A DNA stretch of 64,000 bases from NCBI RefSeq assembly GCF_023921125.1, contig NZ_CP099466.1, positions 2,418,001-2,482,000 on the forward strand. Direction: 5' to 3'. The translations under genes were made by a program, and so were the position numbers. Origin of the DNA: Arthrobacter caoxuetaonis. GTDB taxonomy: Bacteria; Actinomycetota; Actinomycetes; Actinomycetales; Micrococcaceae. Below are positions 27,949 through 36,007 of the stretch, in pieces. A model generated the notes under the pieces. The model made no database searches, was not told the DNA's origin, and saw nothing but the letters and a program-made list of their open reading frames with translations. Each line of letters begins with the position of its first letter. Position 1 is the stretch's first letter.

Positions 27949-28830
27949 GTGAACGAGGAGTACGGTTTCGAGGCGATCGGCACCCAGTGGCTCATCACCA
28001 CCCAGAAGCCGGTGGACTCCGCAGCCCGGGCTGCCGTGGCCGGGCTCATCGCGGAGTATGACGCGGCACTGTCCCGTTTCCGCCCGGATTCAGTGCTGGG
28101 CTCGCTGGGCGGCGGCGCGGGAACCGTAATCCTCCCCGGCTACACCGCCGGGCTGTTCCAGCTCTTCGGCCGGCTCGAGGCGCTGACCGGGGGCAGGCTC
28201 AATCCACTCGTCGGCGGGTCGCTGGAGCAGCTCGGCTACGGCCCCGGCTACCGGTTGCAGCCGCAGGGCCCCGCCGTCGCTGCCCCTCCCTGGCGTTCCG
28301 CGGCAACCTGGCGCCCGGTTCACGGGCCGGCCGGCGGCGTCGAACTGGTCCTGGAGCGTCCCGCCACCGTCGATGTGGGGGCGGCAGGCAAGGGACAGCT
28401 GGTGGACCTGGTCTGGGAGCTGCTGGTCTTCCGCGGATATGCTTCGGTAGTGGTTGATGCCGGATCGGACATGCGCCATTCCGGTGCTGCGGGCGTTCGT
28501 GTGGCACTGGAACACCCTTACGATTCCACGCAGGCCATTGGCGTCGTCGAAGTTTCGGGGCGTGCCCTCTGTGCGTCGGCAGCCAGCCGCCGGACCTGGG
28601 GAGAAGGCCTGCACCATGTACTCGACGCGTCCACCGGCCGCCCCGTGGACGCAGTGGCCGCAACCTGGGTCCTGGCCCCGGACGCCATGACTGCGGACGG
28701 GCTTGCGACCGCCCTGTTCCTGACCGACCCTTCACTGCTCGCCGCGGAGTTCGACTTCGACTACGTCCGGATGTTCTCCGACGGCCGGGCACAGTATTCA
28801 CCCGCTATGGCTGGAGTCCTTTTTTCATGA
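27949..28830 (+). CDS. apbE: ApbE family FAD:protein FMN transferase
   Basis: Transfers FMN from FAD to Thr/Ser of target proteins. The 293-residue protein shows the family motifs in order: TVDVGAAGKGQLVDLV, the GLHHVLDASTGRPV segment, and AMTADGLATALFL near the C-terminus. Unlike many ApbE proteins it has no signal peptide or lipobox: the sequence starts directly with the catalytic fold (NEEYGFEAIGTQWLITTQ). Its presumed target is the lipoprotein seven bases upstream. GTG is the start; no strong ribosome-binding site is seen. The 3' end overlaps the next gene by four bases (ATGA). Confidence 0.9.
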   Translation: MNEEYGFEAIGTQWLITTQKPVDSAARAAVAGLIAEYDAALSRFRPDSVLGSLGGGAGTVILPGYTAGLFQLFGRLEALTGGRLNPLVGGSLEQLGYGPGYRLQPQGPAVAAPPWRSAATWRPVHGPAGGVELVLERPATVDVGAAGKGQLVDLVWELLVFRGYASVVVDAGSDMRHSGAAGVRVALEHPYDSTQAIGVVEVSGRALCASAASRRTWGEGLHHVLDASTGRPVDAVAATWVLAPDAMTADGLATALFLTDPSLLAAEFDFDYVRMFSDGRAQYSPAMAGVLFS

Positions 28831-30344
28831 CCGTATCCCTGAGCCCGCCCACTGCACGGCTGCAGCGCCTGCTGGGCAAGATGAGCATGTACCGCATGCT
28901 GGTGGTACTGCTGCTGGCCTTGGCAGCCTGGTCGTTTGTGCTCTCGCTGACCGGGGCACTTCATTACACGCCGGCTGAGCTGGCGGCCACGCTGGCCACA
29001 TCGGTCGTCTCCACGCTGGTGGCCAGCCGGGTCATGGGGCTATTGTTCCGCACCTTCCCGATGACGGACTCGGCCCTCATCACCGGCCTGCTGCTGTTTT
29101 TCCTCTTCTGGCCGACCACTGACGGTCCCGAACTGGGCACCATCGCACTGGCTGCCTTTGCCGCGACGGCGTCGAAATACGTCCTCGTCTGGCGCCGCCG
29201 GCACATCTTCAACCCCGCCGCCCTCGGCGCCGTTGTTATTGGCTTCACCGGGCTGAACGTGCCGGTCTGGTGGGTGGCTGCTCCGCTGATGCTCGTCGTG
29301 GTCCTGCCCGCCGCCCTCCTGGTGCTCTACCGCAGCCGGCTGCTGCCCATGGCCGGGGTCTTCGTCCTCGTCGCCGCGGGGATTGTGGGTATGCGCTTCG
29401 CGGTTGCCGGTGAGCCGGTCCTGGACGGGCTGGCCACTGCATTCATGTCTTATCCCATCCTGTTCTTCGCCGGGTTCATGCTCTCCGAGCCGCTGACCCT
29501 GCCGCCGCTGCGCTGGCAGCGGCTCGCTGAAGCCGCCGTCGTCGGTGTCCTGTTTGCGACTCCGCTCTCCGTGGGTCCGGTGTTCATGTCACCGGAGCTG
29601 GCACTGCTGATCGGCAACCTGCTGGCTTTCGCCGTGGGCCAGCGCGGAGGCATCAGCCTGCGGCTGCGCGAGGCGCGGGAGCTGACCCCCACCTCCCGCG
29701 AGCTCATCTTCGAGCCGGCGCGTCCGCTGCGTTTCCGGGCGGGCCAGTACCTTGAGCTGAGCCTGCCGCACCCCAACCCGGACGGACGCGGCCTGCGGCG
29801 TGTTTTCAGCATCACCTCCGATCCGGCAGACGGTTCCACCGTGTCCCTTGGGCTGCGCGTCTCCGAACCGGGCAGTTCCTTCAAGACCAAGCTGCTGGCG
29901 CTGAAGCCCGGAGCCAGGCTCTCCGCGACGTCCGTGGGCGGAGACTTCCAGCTCCCCCGCGATCCCTCCCGCAAGCTGCTGCTGGTTGCCTCCGGGATCG
30001 GGATTACCCCGTTCATCAGCCAGCTGCGCTCGGCGGAGGCCGAGGGACGCGACGCCGTGCTGGTTTACGCAGCATCGTCTGCGGCGGAGCTGGCCTACGC
30101 CGGCGAACTGGCGGAGATGGACGTTCGGGTGCTGGCCTGCACGCCGGAGGATCCCGGGGTTCCGGGCTGGAGGTGGCTCGGACCGGGGCTGCCGGACGGC
30201 GCCCGCCTGCGCGAGGCCGTGCCGGACGCTGCCGAGCGGACAGCGTTCCTGGCCGGGTCGCCGTCGGCCGTTGCCTACGCCCGCCGGGAGATCCGGTCAG
30301 CCGGCGTCCGCCGGGTGCACACCGATCCCTTCCTCGGCTACTAA
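28827..30344 (+). CDS. Membrane oxidoreductase: NqrB/RnfD-like membrane domain fused to a ferredoxin-reductase-like FAD/NAD domain
   Basis: A 505-residue protein. Residues about 20-275 form roughly nine membrane helices with RnfD/NqrB-like features (SALITGLLLFFLFWP, HIFNPAALGAVVIGF). Residues about 285-505 form a ferredoxin-NADP+ reductase-type module: FAD-binding FRAGQYLELSLPHP and RVFSITSDP, then the nucleotide-binding LLVASGIGITPFISQLR, ending with HTDPFLGY. The layout suggests that electrons from NAD(P)H on the cytosolic side cross the membrane to the FMN lipoprotein outside. It is co-translated with apbE through an ATGA overlap. Direction and final acceptor are not known. Confidence 0.85.
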   Translation: MTVSLSPPTARLQRLLGKMSMYRMLVVLLLALAAWSFVLSLTGALHYTPAELAATLATSVVSTLVASRVMGLLFRTFPMTDSALITGLLLFFLFWPTTDGPELGTIALAAFAATASKYVLVWRRRHIFNPAALGAVVIGFTGLNVPVWWVAAPLMLVVVLPAALLVLYRSRLLPMAGVFVLVAAGIVGMRFAVAGEPVLDGLATAFMSYPILFFAGFMLSEPLTLPPLRWQRLAEAAVVGVLFATPLSVGPVFMSPELALLIGNLLAFAVGQRGGISLRLREARELTPTSRELIFEPARPLRFRAGQYLELSLPHPNPDGRGLRRVFSITSDPADGSTVSLGLRVSEPGSSFKTKLLALKPGARLSATSVGGDFQLPRDPSRKLLLVASGIGITPFISQLRSAEAEGRDAVLVYAASSAAELAYAGELAEMDVRVLACTPEDPGVPGWRWLGPGLPDGARLREAVPDAAERTAFLAGSPSAVAYARREIRSAGVRRVHTDPFLGY

Positions 30345-30363
30345 CCGCCCTCCCCCTCCTCCT

Positions 30364-30419
30364 CGAGAGGCCACTTACGGCTCTTTTGACGGCTGAAACG
30401 AGCCGTAAGTGGCCTCTCG
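30364..30419. terminator. Very long hairpin downstream of the flavin operon
   Basis: A perfect 20-bp stem (CGAGAGGCCACTTACGGCTC and its exact complement) with a 16-base loop, 20 bases past the oxidoreductase stop and upstream of tRNA-Arg. It can act as a terminator, but the stem is longer than usual and there is no T-run, so it may instead be a repeated palindromic element. Confidence 0.7.
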
Positions 30420-30511
30420 GCGGGTGGGAACCAAAAGTGGTTTCCGGGCACCGCCGAGAACCTGCTAAGCTTCTTTAGTCCCTGCAGGACGTACCGGTTC
30501 GCCGGTGTCCC

Positions 30512-30584
30512 GCCCTCGTAGCTCAGGGGATAGAGCGGTTGCCTCCGGAGCAACAGGCCGTAGGTTCGAATCCTATCGAGGGCA
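30512..30584 (+). tRNA. tRNA-Arg (anticodon CCG)
   Basis: Cloverleaf of 73 bases: acceptor stem GCCCTCG/CGAGGGC with discriminator A, D-arm around GCTCAGGGGATAGAGC, anticodon stem GTTGC/GCAAC with loop CTCCGGA (anticodon CCG at 30545-30547, reading CGG), and T-loop GGTTCGAATCC. The CCA end is not encoded. A strong terminator follows 16 bases later. Confidence 0.97.
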
Positions 30585-30600
30585 CGTGAATTGCAGGGAA

Positions 30601-30634
30601 AACCCCCGCTGCCTTACCGGCAGCGGGGGTTTTT
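30601..30634. terminator. Bidirectional terminator between tRNA-Arg and the ABC permease gene
   Basis: 13-bp stem AACCCCCGCTGCC / GGCAGCGGGGGTT with a 5-base loop, followed by a T-run on the plus strand and preceded by A's, so it can stop both the tRNA transcript and the convergent minus-strand operon ending at 30669. Confidence 0.9.
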
Positions 30635-30668
30635 GCTTTCCGTGGGTGACTCCCCGGCAGTGGATCTC

Positions 30669-31874
30669 CTAGTACCTGATGGCGTCGATAACTTTCACAC
30701 GCACCGCCACCAGCGCGGGAATCAGGCCGGCCAGGGTTCCGACGGCGGTAGCCGCTGCCAACCCCAGAATCGCTGCGGTGACCGGGAACGGCGGCAGCTC
30801 CGTTATTCCGAACGCAATCTGCTCCTGCACGATCGGAAGCTGGACGACGGCGACGGCTGCCATTACGCCGACGACGCCTGCCGCGAACGTTGCGACCACG
30901 GACTCAAGCAGGACTCCAAAGAAGATCCTGCCCGAGGTGGCGCCGAAGCTGCGGCGGATGCCGATCTCCCGAACCCTGTGCCTGACGGTCACCATGGAGA
31001 TATTCAAGAGGCCCACGGCCCCCAGAAGCATCACCATGCCGGCTATGCCGCCTACCACCAGCGTCATGACAGCGTACGGGTCGCCCCAGGCTGCATAGTC
31101 GCTGCGGTACACATTGGGCTGCATCCCGGGGAACTGCGCCGCCAGGTCTGCCGTGATGGCGTGCTGCAGCGGCTCGGCGATCTCCTCGGGAACCCAGAGT
31201 TCCAGCATCGGCACAGCGCCCGTGAGGCTCTCTGCCGTCCCGAGCCGGTCATACGCGTCGGTGAGCATGTACGCAGCCGCAGGCTCGTCAGCCCACGAAT
31301 TCACCCGGACGCCGGTGATCACCGCATTGACCGGCTTTCCGTTCCAGATCTCCACTACGGGATCGGCGGCAAGGTCCGGGTAGCCCAGCCGGGCGTGGAA
31401 CGCTTCGTTGATGATCACCGCAGGTGCCAGCCGGGAGGAATCTGCCTCGGTGAACCAGGAACCGGAGGAAAGGTTGACCCGGCGCATGGTGCCGAAGTCC
31501 GCATCCACCACCACGGTCTCGGTCTGGGCAACGCCGTCGGGGAACTGGAAGGGCAGGGCAGTTGGCAGGTACATCGAAGCGTGGCTGACGGCGTACCGCT
31601 CCACGGTGGCATCGTAGGCGTCCCGGAGGGCCATGACATCGGCCGGGGACCCGTCATTGGGATACGCGGAGACACTCAACGTCGCCGGCCTGCCGCTTTG
31701 CGCTTCGGAGCCCTGCGCCATTGCCGCCCGGGCCATGTCCGCCAGGGCGACGACGGCAGTCAGCGCTGCCACTGACAGGGCTACGCCAACCAGGGCGAGC
31801 AAGACCCGGGCCTTGTGGATCCGCAGCTCTGTCCAGGCCTCCACCAGTGCCGCGGTCATTCCGGACAGGCTCAT
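30669..31874 (-). CDS. MacB/FtsX-type ABC transporter permease
   Basis: A 401-residue protein with one membrane helix near the N-terminus (about residues 20-42), a large extracytoplasmic MacB-like core domain (about 45-265) and three C-terminal helices (about 280-395) in the FtsX pattern, with RHRVREIGIRRSFGATSGRI between the second and third. Such permeases work by mechanotransmission and export lipids, peptides or antibiotics rather than importing nutrients. It overlaps its ATPase gene by four bases and is the last gene of a three-gene operon with an adaptor protein. The substrate is unknown. Confidence 0.9.
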   Translation of the reverse strand: MSLSGMTAALVEAWTELRIHKARVLLALVGVALSVAALTAVVALADMARAAMAQGSEAQSGRPATLSVSAYPNDGSPADVMALRDAYDATVERYAVSHASMYLPTALPFQFPDGVAQTETVVVDADFGTMRRVNLSSGSWFTEADSSRLAPAVIINEAFHARLGYPDLAADPVVEIWNGKPVNAVITGVRVNSWADEPAAAYMLTDAYDRLGTAESLTGAVPMLELWVPEEIAEPLQHAITADLAAQFPGMQPNVYRSDYAAWGDPYAVMTLVVGGIAGMVMLLGAVGLLNISMVTVRHRVREIGIRRSFGATSGRIFFGVLLESVVATFAAGVVGVMAAVAVVQLPIVQEQIAFGITELPPFPVTAAILGLAAATAVGTLAGLIPALVAVRVKVIDAIRY

Positions 31875-32617
31875 GCTTCGCCCCCTTCCCCGGCGCGCAG
31901 GCGGCCGGCATCAAGGAGGTAGTGCCGGTCCGCCAGCGCAGCCACGTTCGGATCGTGGGTGATCGTCACCAGGGAAGCACCTGATTCGGCCACCACATCA
32001 GAAAGCAGTGCCATCACGGACGCTCCGGTGGCAACGTCCAGCGCACCGGTCGGTTCGTCTGCCAGGATCAGCTGCGGACTGCGGACCAGCGCCCTGGCGA
32101 TCGCCACGCGCTGCTGTTCTCCGCCGGAGAGCTTCTGCGGTTTGTCCCGCAGCCGGGACCCCAGGCCCACCCGCTCCAGCATGCCGGCCGCTATCCGTTC
32201 CCGCTGCCAGAACGTCCGGCCGCGGGCGTACAGCAGCGGCGTCATGACGTTCTCCAGTGCCGTGCGTTCGGGCAGGAGATTGAACTGCTGAAAGATGAAA
32301 CCGACGGCGTTTCCACGCCGCACGGCCCTGGCATTCCCGCTCATGGATTCGGCCGGCACACCGTCAAACTCCATCCGTCCGGAGGTGGGAAGGTCCAGCA
32401 TCCCCAGGATGTTCAGGAGGGTTGATTTCCCCGATCCCGAGCGCCCCACCACCGAAATATGCTCGCCGGCGTGGATCTGCAGGTCGACGCCGTCCAGGAT
32501 GGTGAGCTTCTCTCCGTCCGGGAGGGCAACGCTGCGTGTGACCGCTTCCAAGCTGGCCAGGGGCCCGGCTTCCGTGCCCGCGGGTGCTTCCAGGAACGTG
32601 GCTGCAGCCCCGGTCAT
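31871..32617 (-). CDS. ABC transporter ATP-binding protein, MacB/LolD family
   Basis: A 248-residue ATPase with Walker A GRSGSGKST, Q-loop FIFQQFNLLPERTALENV, signature LSGGEQQRVAIARAL, Walker B LILADEPTGALD and the H-loop ITHDPNVAAL. The VMTPL and EPTGALD features are typical of the LolD/MacB type that pairs with FtsX-like permeases. It overlaps both neighbouring genes by four bases. Confidence 0.95.
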   Translation of the reverse strand: MTGAAATFLEAPAGTEAGPLASLEAVTRSVALPDGEKLTILDGVDLQIHAGEHISVVGRSGSGKSTLLNILGMLDLPTSGRMEFDGVPAESMSGNARAVRRGNAVGFIFQQFNLLPERTALENVMTPLLYARGRTFWQRERIAAGMLERVGLGSRLRDKPQKLSGGEQQRVAIARALVRSPQLILADEPTGALDVATGASVMALLSDVVAESGASLVTITHDPNVAALADRHYLLDAGRLRAGEGGEA

Positions 32618-33654
32618 CCGCCCATCACTCCGGGGCCGTACATGATTCCGGCCTCGTTCATGGGTGCTTCGGCACCGGGGACGAAGAGCAGCACTTCTTC
32701 GCCTTCGCTCAGGCCCTCGGTGATTTCCACAAGCTGGCCGTCAGTCAGGCCGAGGACAACGGGGCGTTCTTCGCTGCTTCCTTCTTCGCCCACAACCCAG
32801 ACGATGCCGTTTTGCACCAGTCCCTGGACCGCCGTCGTGGGCACGGTGACGGCGTCGAGCGCCTGGCCGGCGGTGATGGCAACAGAGGCGCCAAGTCCCG
32901 CGAACACTGCCACCCCTTCCGGCACGGCACAGCTCACGGATCCCGCATCCGGTGATGCCGGCGGGCCGAAGCTGGCCCCGGGGGCCTGTGCCTGGGTGGA
33001 GATGCCCTCGGCGGCGGGAGGCGTCCGTCCCATGGTGACGTCGCTGCAGGCGAAGGGCGCCGGGCCGCCGTTGATGGTTACCTCGGCGGTGTTCGGACGG
33101 TCCATGATCCGGAACTGCTGGTCAGTGCTCAGGGTGCCCTGTACGGAGAAGGTTCCCGGATCAATCGCACCGATGTCGCTCCCGACGGCGACCTGCTGGT
33201 TCAGGAGCACGGTAAAGCTGCTGAGGGTCCCGTCCGCGGGTGCCGTGACGTCCACGAAGGTGTAGAGCGGTGCCGGCGGAGCCGTGGGTTCCTCGCTGTC
33301 GGACACGGGCGGCGCCGCGGGCTGGTCCTCCACGGGCTTTCGGACCTGGAACAGCCGTTCGCCCTTCACCACCTGCTGGCCGGCTTCGGCATCGAGGAAG
33401 ACGACCACGCCCTCCGCCGTGCTGCGGACCGGGATTGCCGGATCGGCGGCAACGGCGCCCTGGAGCTCGACGGTATTCGTGATCGCGGCACGTTCGGCCA
33501 GGACGGTTGCTGTCTGCAGCTGGGCCGAGGGCACCTGCGGCTGGGCTTCGGCACGCATCCCGTCGACGAAGGCAAGCTTGAACAGGGCTGCGGCAATAAC
33601 GGCGAAGACCACCAGCCACAGGACAGGGAAAACTATGCGTCGGACGACACCCAT
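32614..33654 (-). CDS. Membrane-anchored periplasmic-adaptor-like (HlyD family) protein of the MacB-type exporter
   Basis: A 346-residue protein with an N-terminal membrane anchor (about residues 7-30) and an extracytoplasmic part with lipoyl/barrel-sandwich-like segments (VRSTAEGVVVFLDAEAGQQVVKGERLF and VTAPADGTLSSFTVLLNQQVAVGS) and a C-terminal beta domain (GQALDAVTVPTTAVQGLVQNG). The same domain order occurs in adaptor proteins adjoining MacB-like transporters in Gram-positives. ATG at 33654 has GGAG seven bases upstream. It is the first gene of the operon. Confidence 0.82.
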   Translation of the reverse strand: MGVVRRIVFPVLWLVVFAVIAAALFKLAFVDGMRAEAQPQVPSAQLQTATVLAERAAITNTVELQGAVAADPAIPVRSTAEGVVVFLDAEAGQQVVKGERLFQVRKPVEDQPAAPPVSDSEEPTAPPAPLYTFVDVTAPADGTLSSFTVLLNQQVAVGSDIGAIDPGTFSVQGTLSTDQQFRIMDRPNTAEVTINGGPAPFACSDVTMGRTPPAAEGISTQAQAPGASFGPPASPDAGSVSCAVPEGVAVFAGLGASVAITAGQALDAVTVPTTAVQGLVQNGIVWVVGEEGSSEERPVVLGLTDGQLVEITEGLSEGEEVLLFVPGAEAPMNEAGIMYGPGVMGG

Positions 33655-33914
33655 GCAGACACTCCATTGCGGTTGCGTTCGCTGCCGGGTGGGGCCAGCT
33701 GCGTGTTCGGTCCGGGCACAGAGGTGCAGTGCGCCTGCCCCTCTGCGCACCGGCAGATGCCTTGGAAGCTACCAGCAAATGCTGTCTCAGACGGCCGGGA
33801 AACTCCGCAGCCCCAGGGATTTCGTCTTTTGGGAGTGGACGTTTCAACCCGCAGGCTGAAAGCTGCGGACTCACCGGCCGGACCCGGGACGCCTGCTAGC
33901 GCGGACCGGGATTG

Positions 33915-34964
33915 CTAGCGCGGTGCGGGCTGCGAGCGCGGTGCGGGCTGCGCCGGGTGGAGGGCGTAGCGGCTCCCGCCGCCCTTTCCCAGCCGGTCAG
34001 CCCGTCCTCGAAAGACGCGCCGGTAGGCTGCCGGGCTGATGCCTACTTCGCGGTTGAAGTGGTGCCTCAGCAGGACTGCCTGCCCAAACCCTGCCGCCCG
34101 GGCGACCTCCTCGACGGTCAGTTCGGAGTCTTCCAGGAGTTCCTGTGCGCGCAGGACGCGCTGGGCATTGATCCAGGCGCCGGGGGTCGTGCCGGTTTCG
34201 GATTTGAAGCGCCGCGCGAAGGTGCGCGGGGACATGTTCTCCCTGGCAGCGAGCGCCGTTACCGAGTGCGCCTGCTCCAGGTGCGAGGCGATCCAGACCA
34301 GGAGGTCTTCCAGGGTGCCGACGCCCGCAGCGGAGACCGGCCGGTCAATGTACTGGGCCTGCCCGCCGTCGCGGTGAGGAGGCACCACCATGTCCCTGGC
34401 GATAGCCGCTGCTGCCTTCGCTCCGAGCTCCAGCCGGACCAGGTGCAGGGCCGCGTCGATGCCAGCTGCTGTCCCCGCGCTGGTGACGACGTTGCCCGCC
34501 TGGACGTACAGCACGTCCTCGTCCACTTCTACCAGCGGATAAAGGGAGGCCAGCTGGTGGGAGTTCAGCCAGTGCGTGGTTGCTTTCTTCCCGTCCAGGA
34601 GGCCTGCTTCTGCGAGCGCGAAGGCACCGGTACAGACCGAAAGGACCCATGCACCGCGGTCGTGGGCATCCCGCAGCGCCTGGAGCACCGGTTCCGGCGC
34701 CGGCGTCGGTTCCGGTTTCCAGCGGCCAAAAGGCGCCATCACCACCAAGTCCGCATCCCGGACGGCATCGAGCCCGGCGTCCACCCTGATGGAGTATCCG
34801 GACGACGTCCGGACCTCTCCGGGAACGTCCGTGGCCAGCCGGAAATCGAAATGCGGAACCCCGGTGCCGCGGCCCGAGCGGTCAAGGCCGAACACTTCGG
34901 AAAGGATTCCCAGTTCAAAGGAGCCGACGTTGTCCAGGGCAATCGCTGCCACAGATCTCAGCAT
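33915..34964 (-). CDS. GlxA-family transcriptional regulator (DJ-1/PfpI-like domain plus AraC HTH)
   Basis: A 349-residue protein with an N-terminal amidase-like DJ-1/PfpI domain (residues 1-190; the nucleophile-elbow region reads VLSVCTGAFALAEAGLLDG) and a C-terminal AraC/XylS DNA-binding domain (LAARENMSPRTFARRFKSETG and VARAAGFGQAVLLRHHFNREVG). Regulators of this kind control nearby catabolic or stress genes. ATG at 34964 was preferred over long upstream extensions and has CATACT exactly six bases before it. The 3' end contains short direct repeats of GCGCGGTGCGGGCTGCG that give a Pro/Ala/Gln/Arg tail. Confidence 0.9.
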   Translation of the reverse strand: MLRSVAAIALDNVGSFELGILSEVFGLDRSGRGTGVPHFDFRLATDVPGEVRTSSGYSIRVDAGLDAVRDADLVVMAPFGRWKPEPTPAPEPVLQALRDAHDRGAWVLSVCTGAFALAEAGLLDGKKATTHWLNSHQLASLYPLVEVDEDVLYVQAGNVVTSAGTAAGIDAALHLVRLELGAKAAAAIARDMVVPPHRDGGQAQYIDRPVSAAGVGTLEDLLVWIASHLEQAHSVTALAARENMSPRTFARRFKSETGTTPGAWINAQRVLRAQELLEDSELTVEEVARAAGFGQAVLLRHHFNREVGISPAAYRRVFRGRADRLGKGGGSRYALHPAQPAPRSQPAPR

Positions 34965-34970
34965 GGGACG

Positions 34971-34976
34971 AGTATG
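34971..34976 (-). promoter_or_regulatory. -10-like hexamer of the GlxA-type regulator, leaderless geometry
   Basis: CATACT on the minus strand, then CGTCCC, then the ATG. Identical hexamer and spacing to the glycosyltransferase gene at 12265. Confidence 0.45.
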
Positions 34977-35045
34977 GCAGTAACTTGTTGCTGATGGTCG
35001 TTTCTGCCACTTATTTTTGTTCCCCCGCGGGATGAGCCTTGAAGT

Positions 35046-35246
35046 ATGGAAATCTTTCTGGCCGGCATTGTCATCGCGCTCCTCATTGCCAGCATCACTG
35101 CCGTGGTGATGGGCATCCACAATGACGGGCGCGGCCACCTGCCCCCGGTCCGGTCCAACGCCCCGTGGCACGGCAACGCCCTTTGGGATGTCAGCGACCC
35201 CCGTGATCTGTCCCTGGACCACCAGCGCTACCAGCCACGCCGCTAG
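35046..35246 (+). CDS. Small single-span membrane protein, unknown function
   Basis: A 66-residue product with one N-terminal membrane helix (IFLAGIVIALLIASITAVVMG) and a short hydrophilic tail ending DLSLDHQRYQPRR. It lies divergent from the GlxA-type regulator and its stop overlaps the end of the convergent DinB gene by four bases. Composition and codon use look like real coding sequence, but there is no clear ribosome-binding site and no recognised family. It might be a target of the adjacent regulator. Confidence 0.6.
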   Translation: MEIFLAGIVIALLIASITAVVMGIHNDGRGHLPPVRSNAPWHGNALWDVSDPRDLSLDHQRYQPRR

Positions 35247-35902
35247 GCCCCGGCGTCCTCCCTGGCCGCAGCGCTGTTAACGCTCCCTGCCGCCGGAGCC
35301 CCGTCACGGTGCGCATACAGGTCCCGCAGCAGGGCCACTTCTGCCAGTTGATGGATGAGTTCCCGGTGGATATGGAGCACCAGCGTGGCCATGGGCGCCT
35401 CCGCCCACCCCCCTTCCGCAGGTCCCACGGGTCTGGCCAGGTCTTCCTCTGAGAGGGCAGAGACGTGGCTGATCCACCGCCCGTAATACTCGTCCAGCAG
35501 CGCGAGTGCTTCGGCCGCGTTCCCCGGGTACTCGAAGCTCTCATAGTCCGCCGCCGGACCGCCAAAATGGGCGGCATTCCGTTGTCCAAGGACTCCGCAC
35601 AGGATGTGGGACAGCCGCCAGGCAATGGTGGTCACCGGTGCGGGATCTGGCTCAGGGTAGGCCCAGTCGCAGGTGTAATCCCCGGACCCGGCCTGGATTG
35701 GAGCATCCCCGGTTCCCCGGGGCCGGACATTCCAGCAGCCCTGCACCGGTTCCCAGAAGTACTCTTCGTCGCTGAGGCCCTCCAGCCGCGGCCTGGCCTG
35801 GTTCTCCCAGTGCCACCGAAGCTGGTCCGCCAGCTCCGTCCCCCAGTTCAGCCCGGGCTGCGCGGGTCCGTGGTGGACAAGGGGCTCGGTGTGTTCCGTC
35901 AT
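35243..35902 (-). CDS. DinB/DUF664-like four-helix protein
   Basis: A 219-residue protein of the DinB/YfiT-like superfamily, which includes thiol-dependent metalloenzymes and mycothiol S-transferases. The helix-rich sequence has candidate metal ligands in WRLSHILCG (His) and LHIHRELIHQLAE (His residues three and four apart), the usual DinB spacing. The actinobacterial setting makes a mycothiol-dependent function possible but unproven. GGAGGAGC precedes the ATG. It is divergent from the WYL regulator, a frequent arrangement. Confidence 0.78.
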   Translation of the reverse strand: MTEHTEPLVHHGPAQPGLNWGTELADQLRWHWENQARPRLEGLSDEEYFWEPVQGCWNVRPRGTGDAPIQAGSGDYTCDWAYPEPDPAPVTTIAWRLSHILCGVLGQRNAAHFGGPAADYESFEYPGNAAEALALLDEYYGRWISHVSALSEEDLARPVGPAEGGWAEAPMATLVLHIHRELIHQLAEVALLRDLYAHRDGAPAAGSVNSAAAREDAGA

Positions 35903-35969
35903 GGCTGCTCCTCCTGGGTGAGTGCGTGCGGGTTCGTTAGGTCAGAGCACCCAGACTAGTTTTCATCCA

Positions 35970-35984
35970 GGACAGCTTCTGTCC
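35970..35984. promoter_or_regulatory. Palindrome in the DinB-WYL divergent region, candidate operator
   Basis: GGACAG-CTT-CTGTCC, a perfect 6-3-6 inverted repeat covering the position expected for the -35 of the WYL gene promoter and lying 68 bases upstream of the DinB start. Candidate autoregulatory site of the WYL regulator. Confidence 0.5.
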
Positions 35985-35995
35985 GCATACCGGAG

Positions 35996-36001
35996 TACGT
36001 T
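35996..36001 (+). promoter_or_regulatory. -10-like hexamer of the WYL regulator, leaderless geometry
   Basis: TACGTT, then GGGCAC, then the ATG at 36008. Confidence 0.5.
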
Positions 36002-36007
36002 GGGCAC

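Noticed and set aside
30512..30584. tRNA-Arg as an integration site for a mobile element
   Set aside because: No partial repeat of the tRNA 3' end, integrase or atypical genes were seen on either side.
33896..33955. Short direct repeats (GCTAGCGCGG and GCGCGGTGCGGGCTGCG) that might be an attachment site
   Set aside because: They form the 3' end of the GlxA-type regulator gene and its stop codon; there is no adjacent integrase or tRNA.
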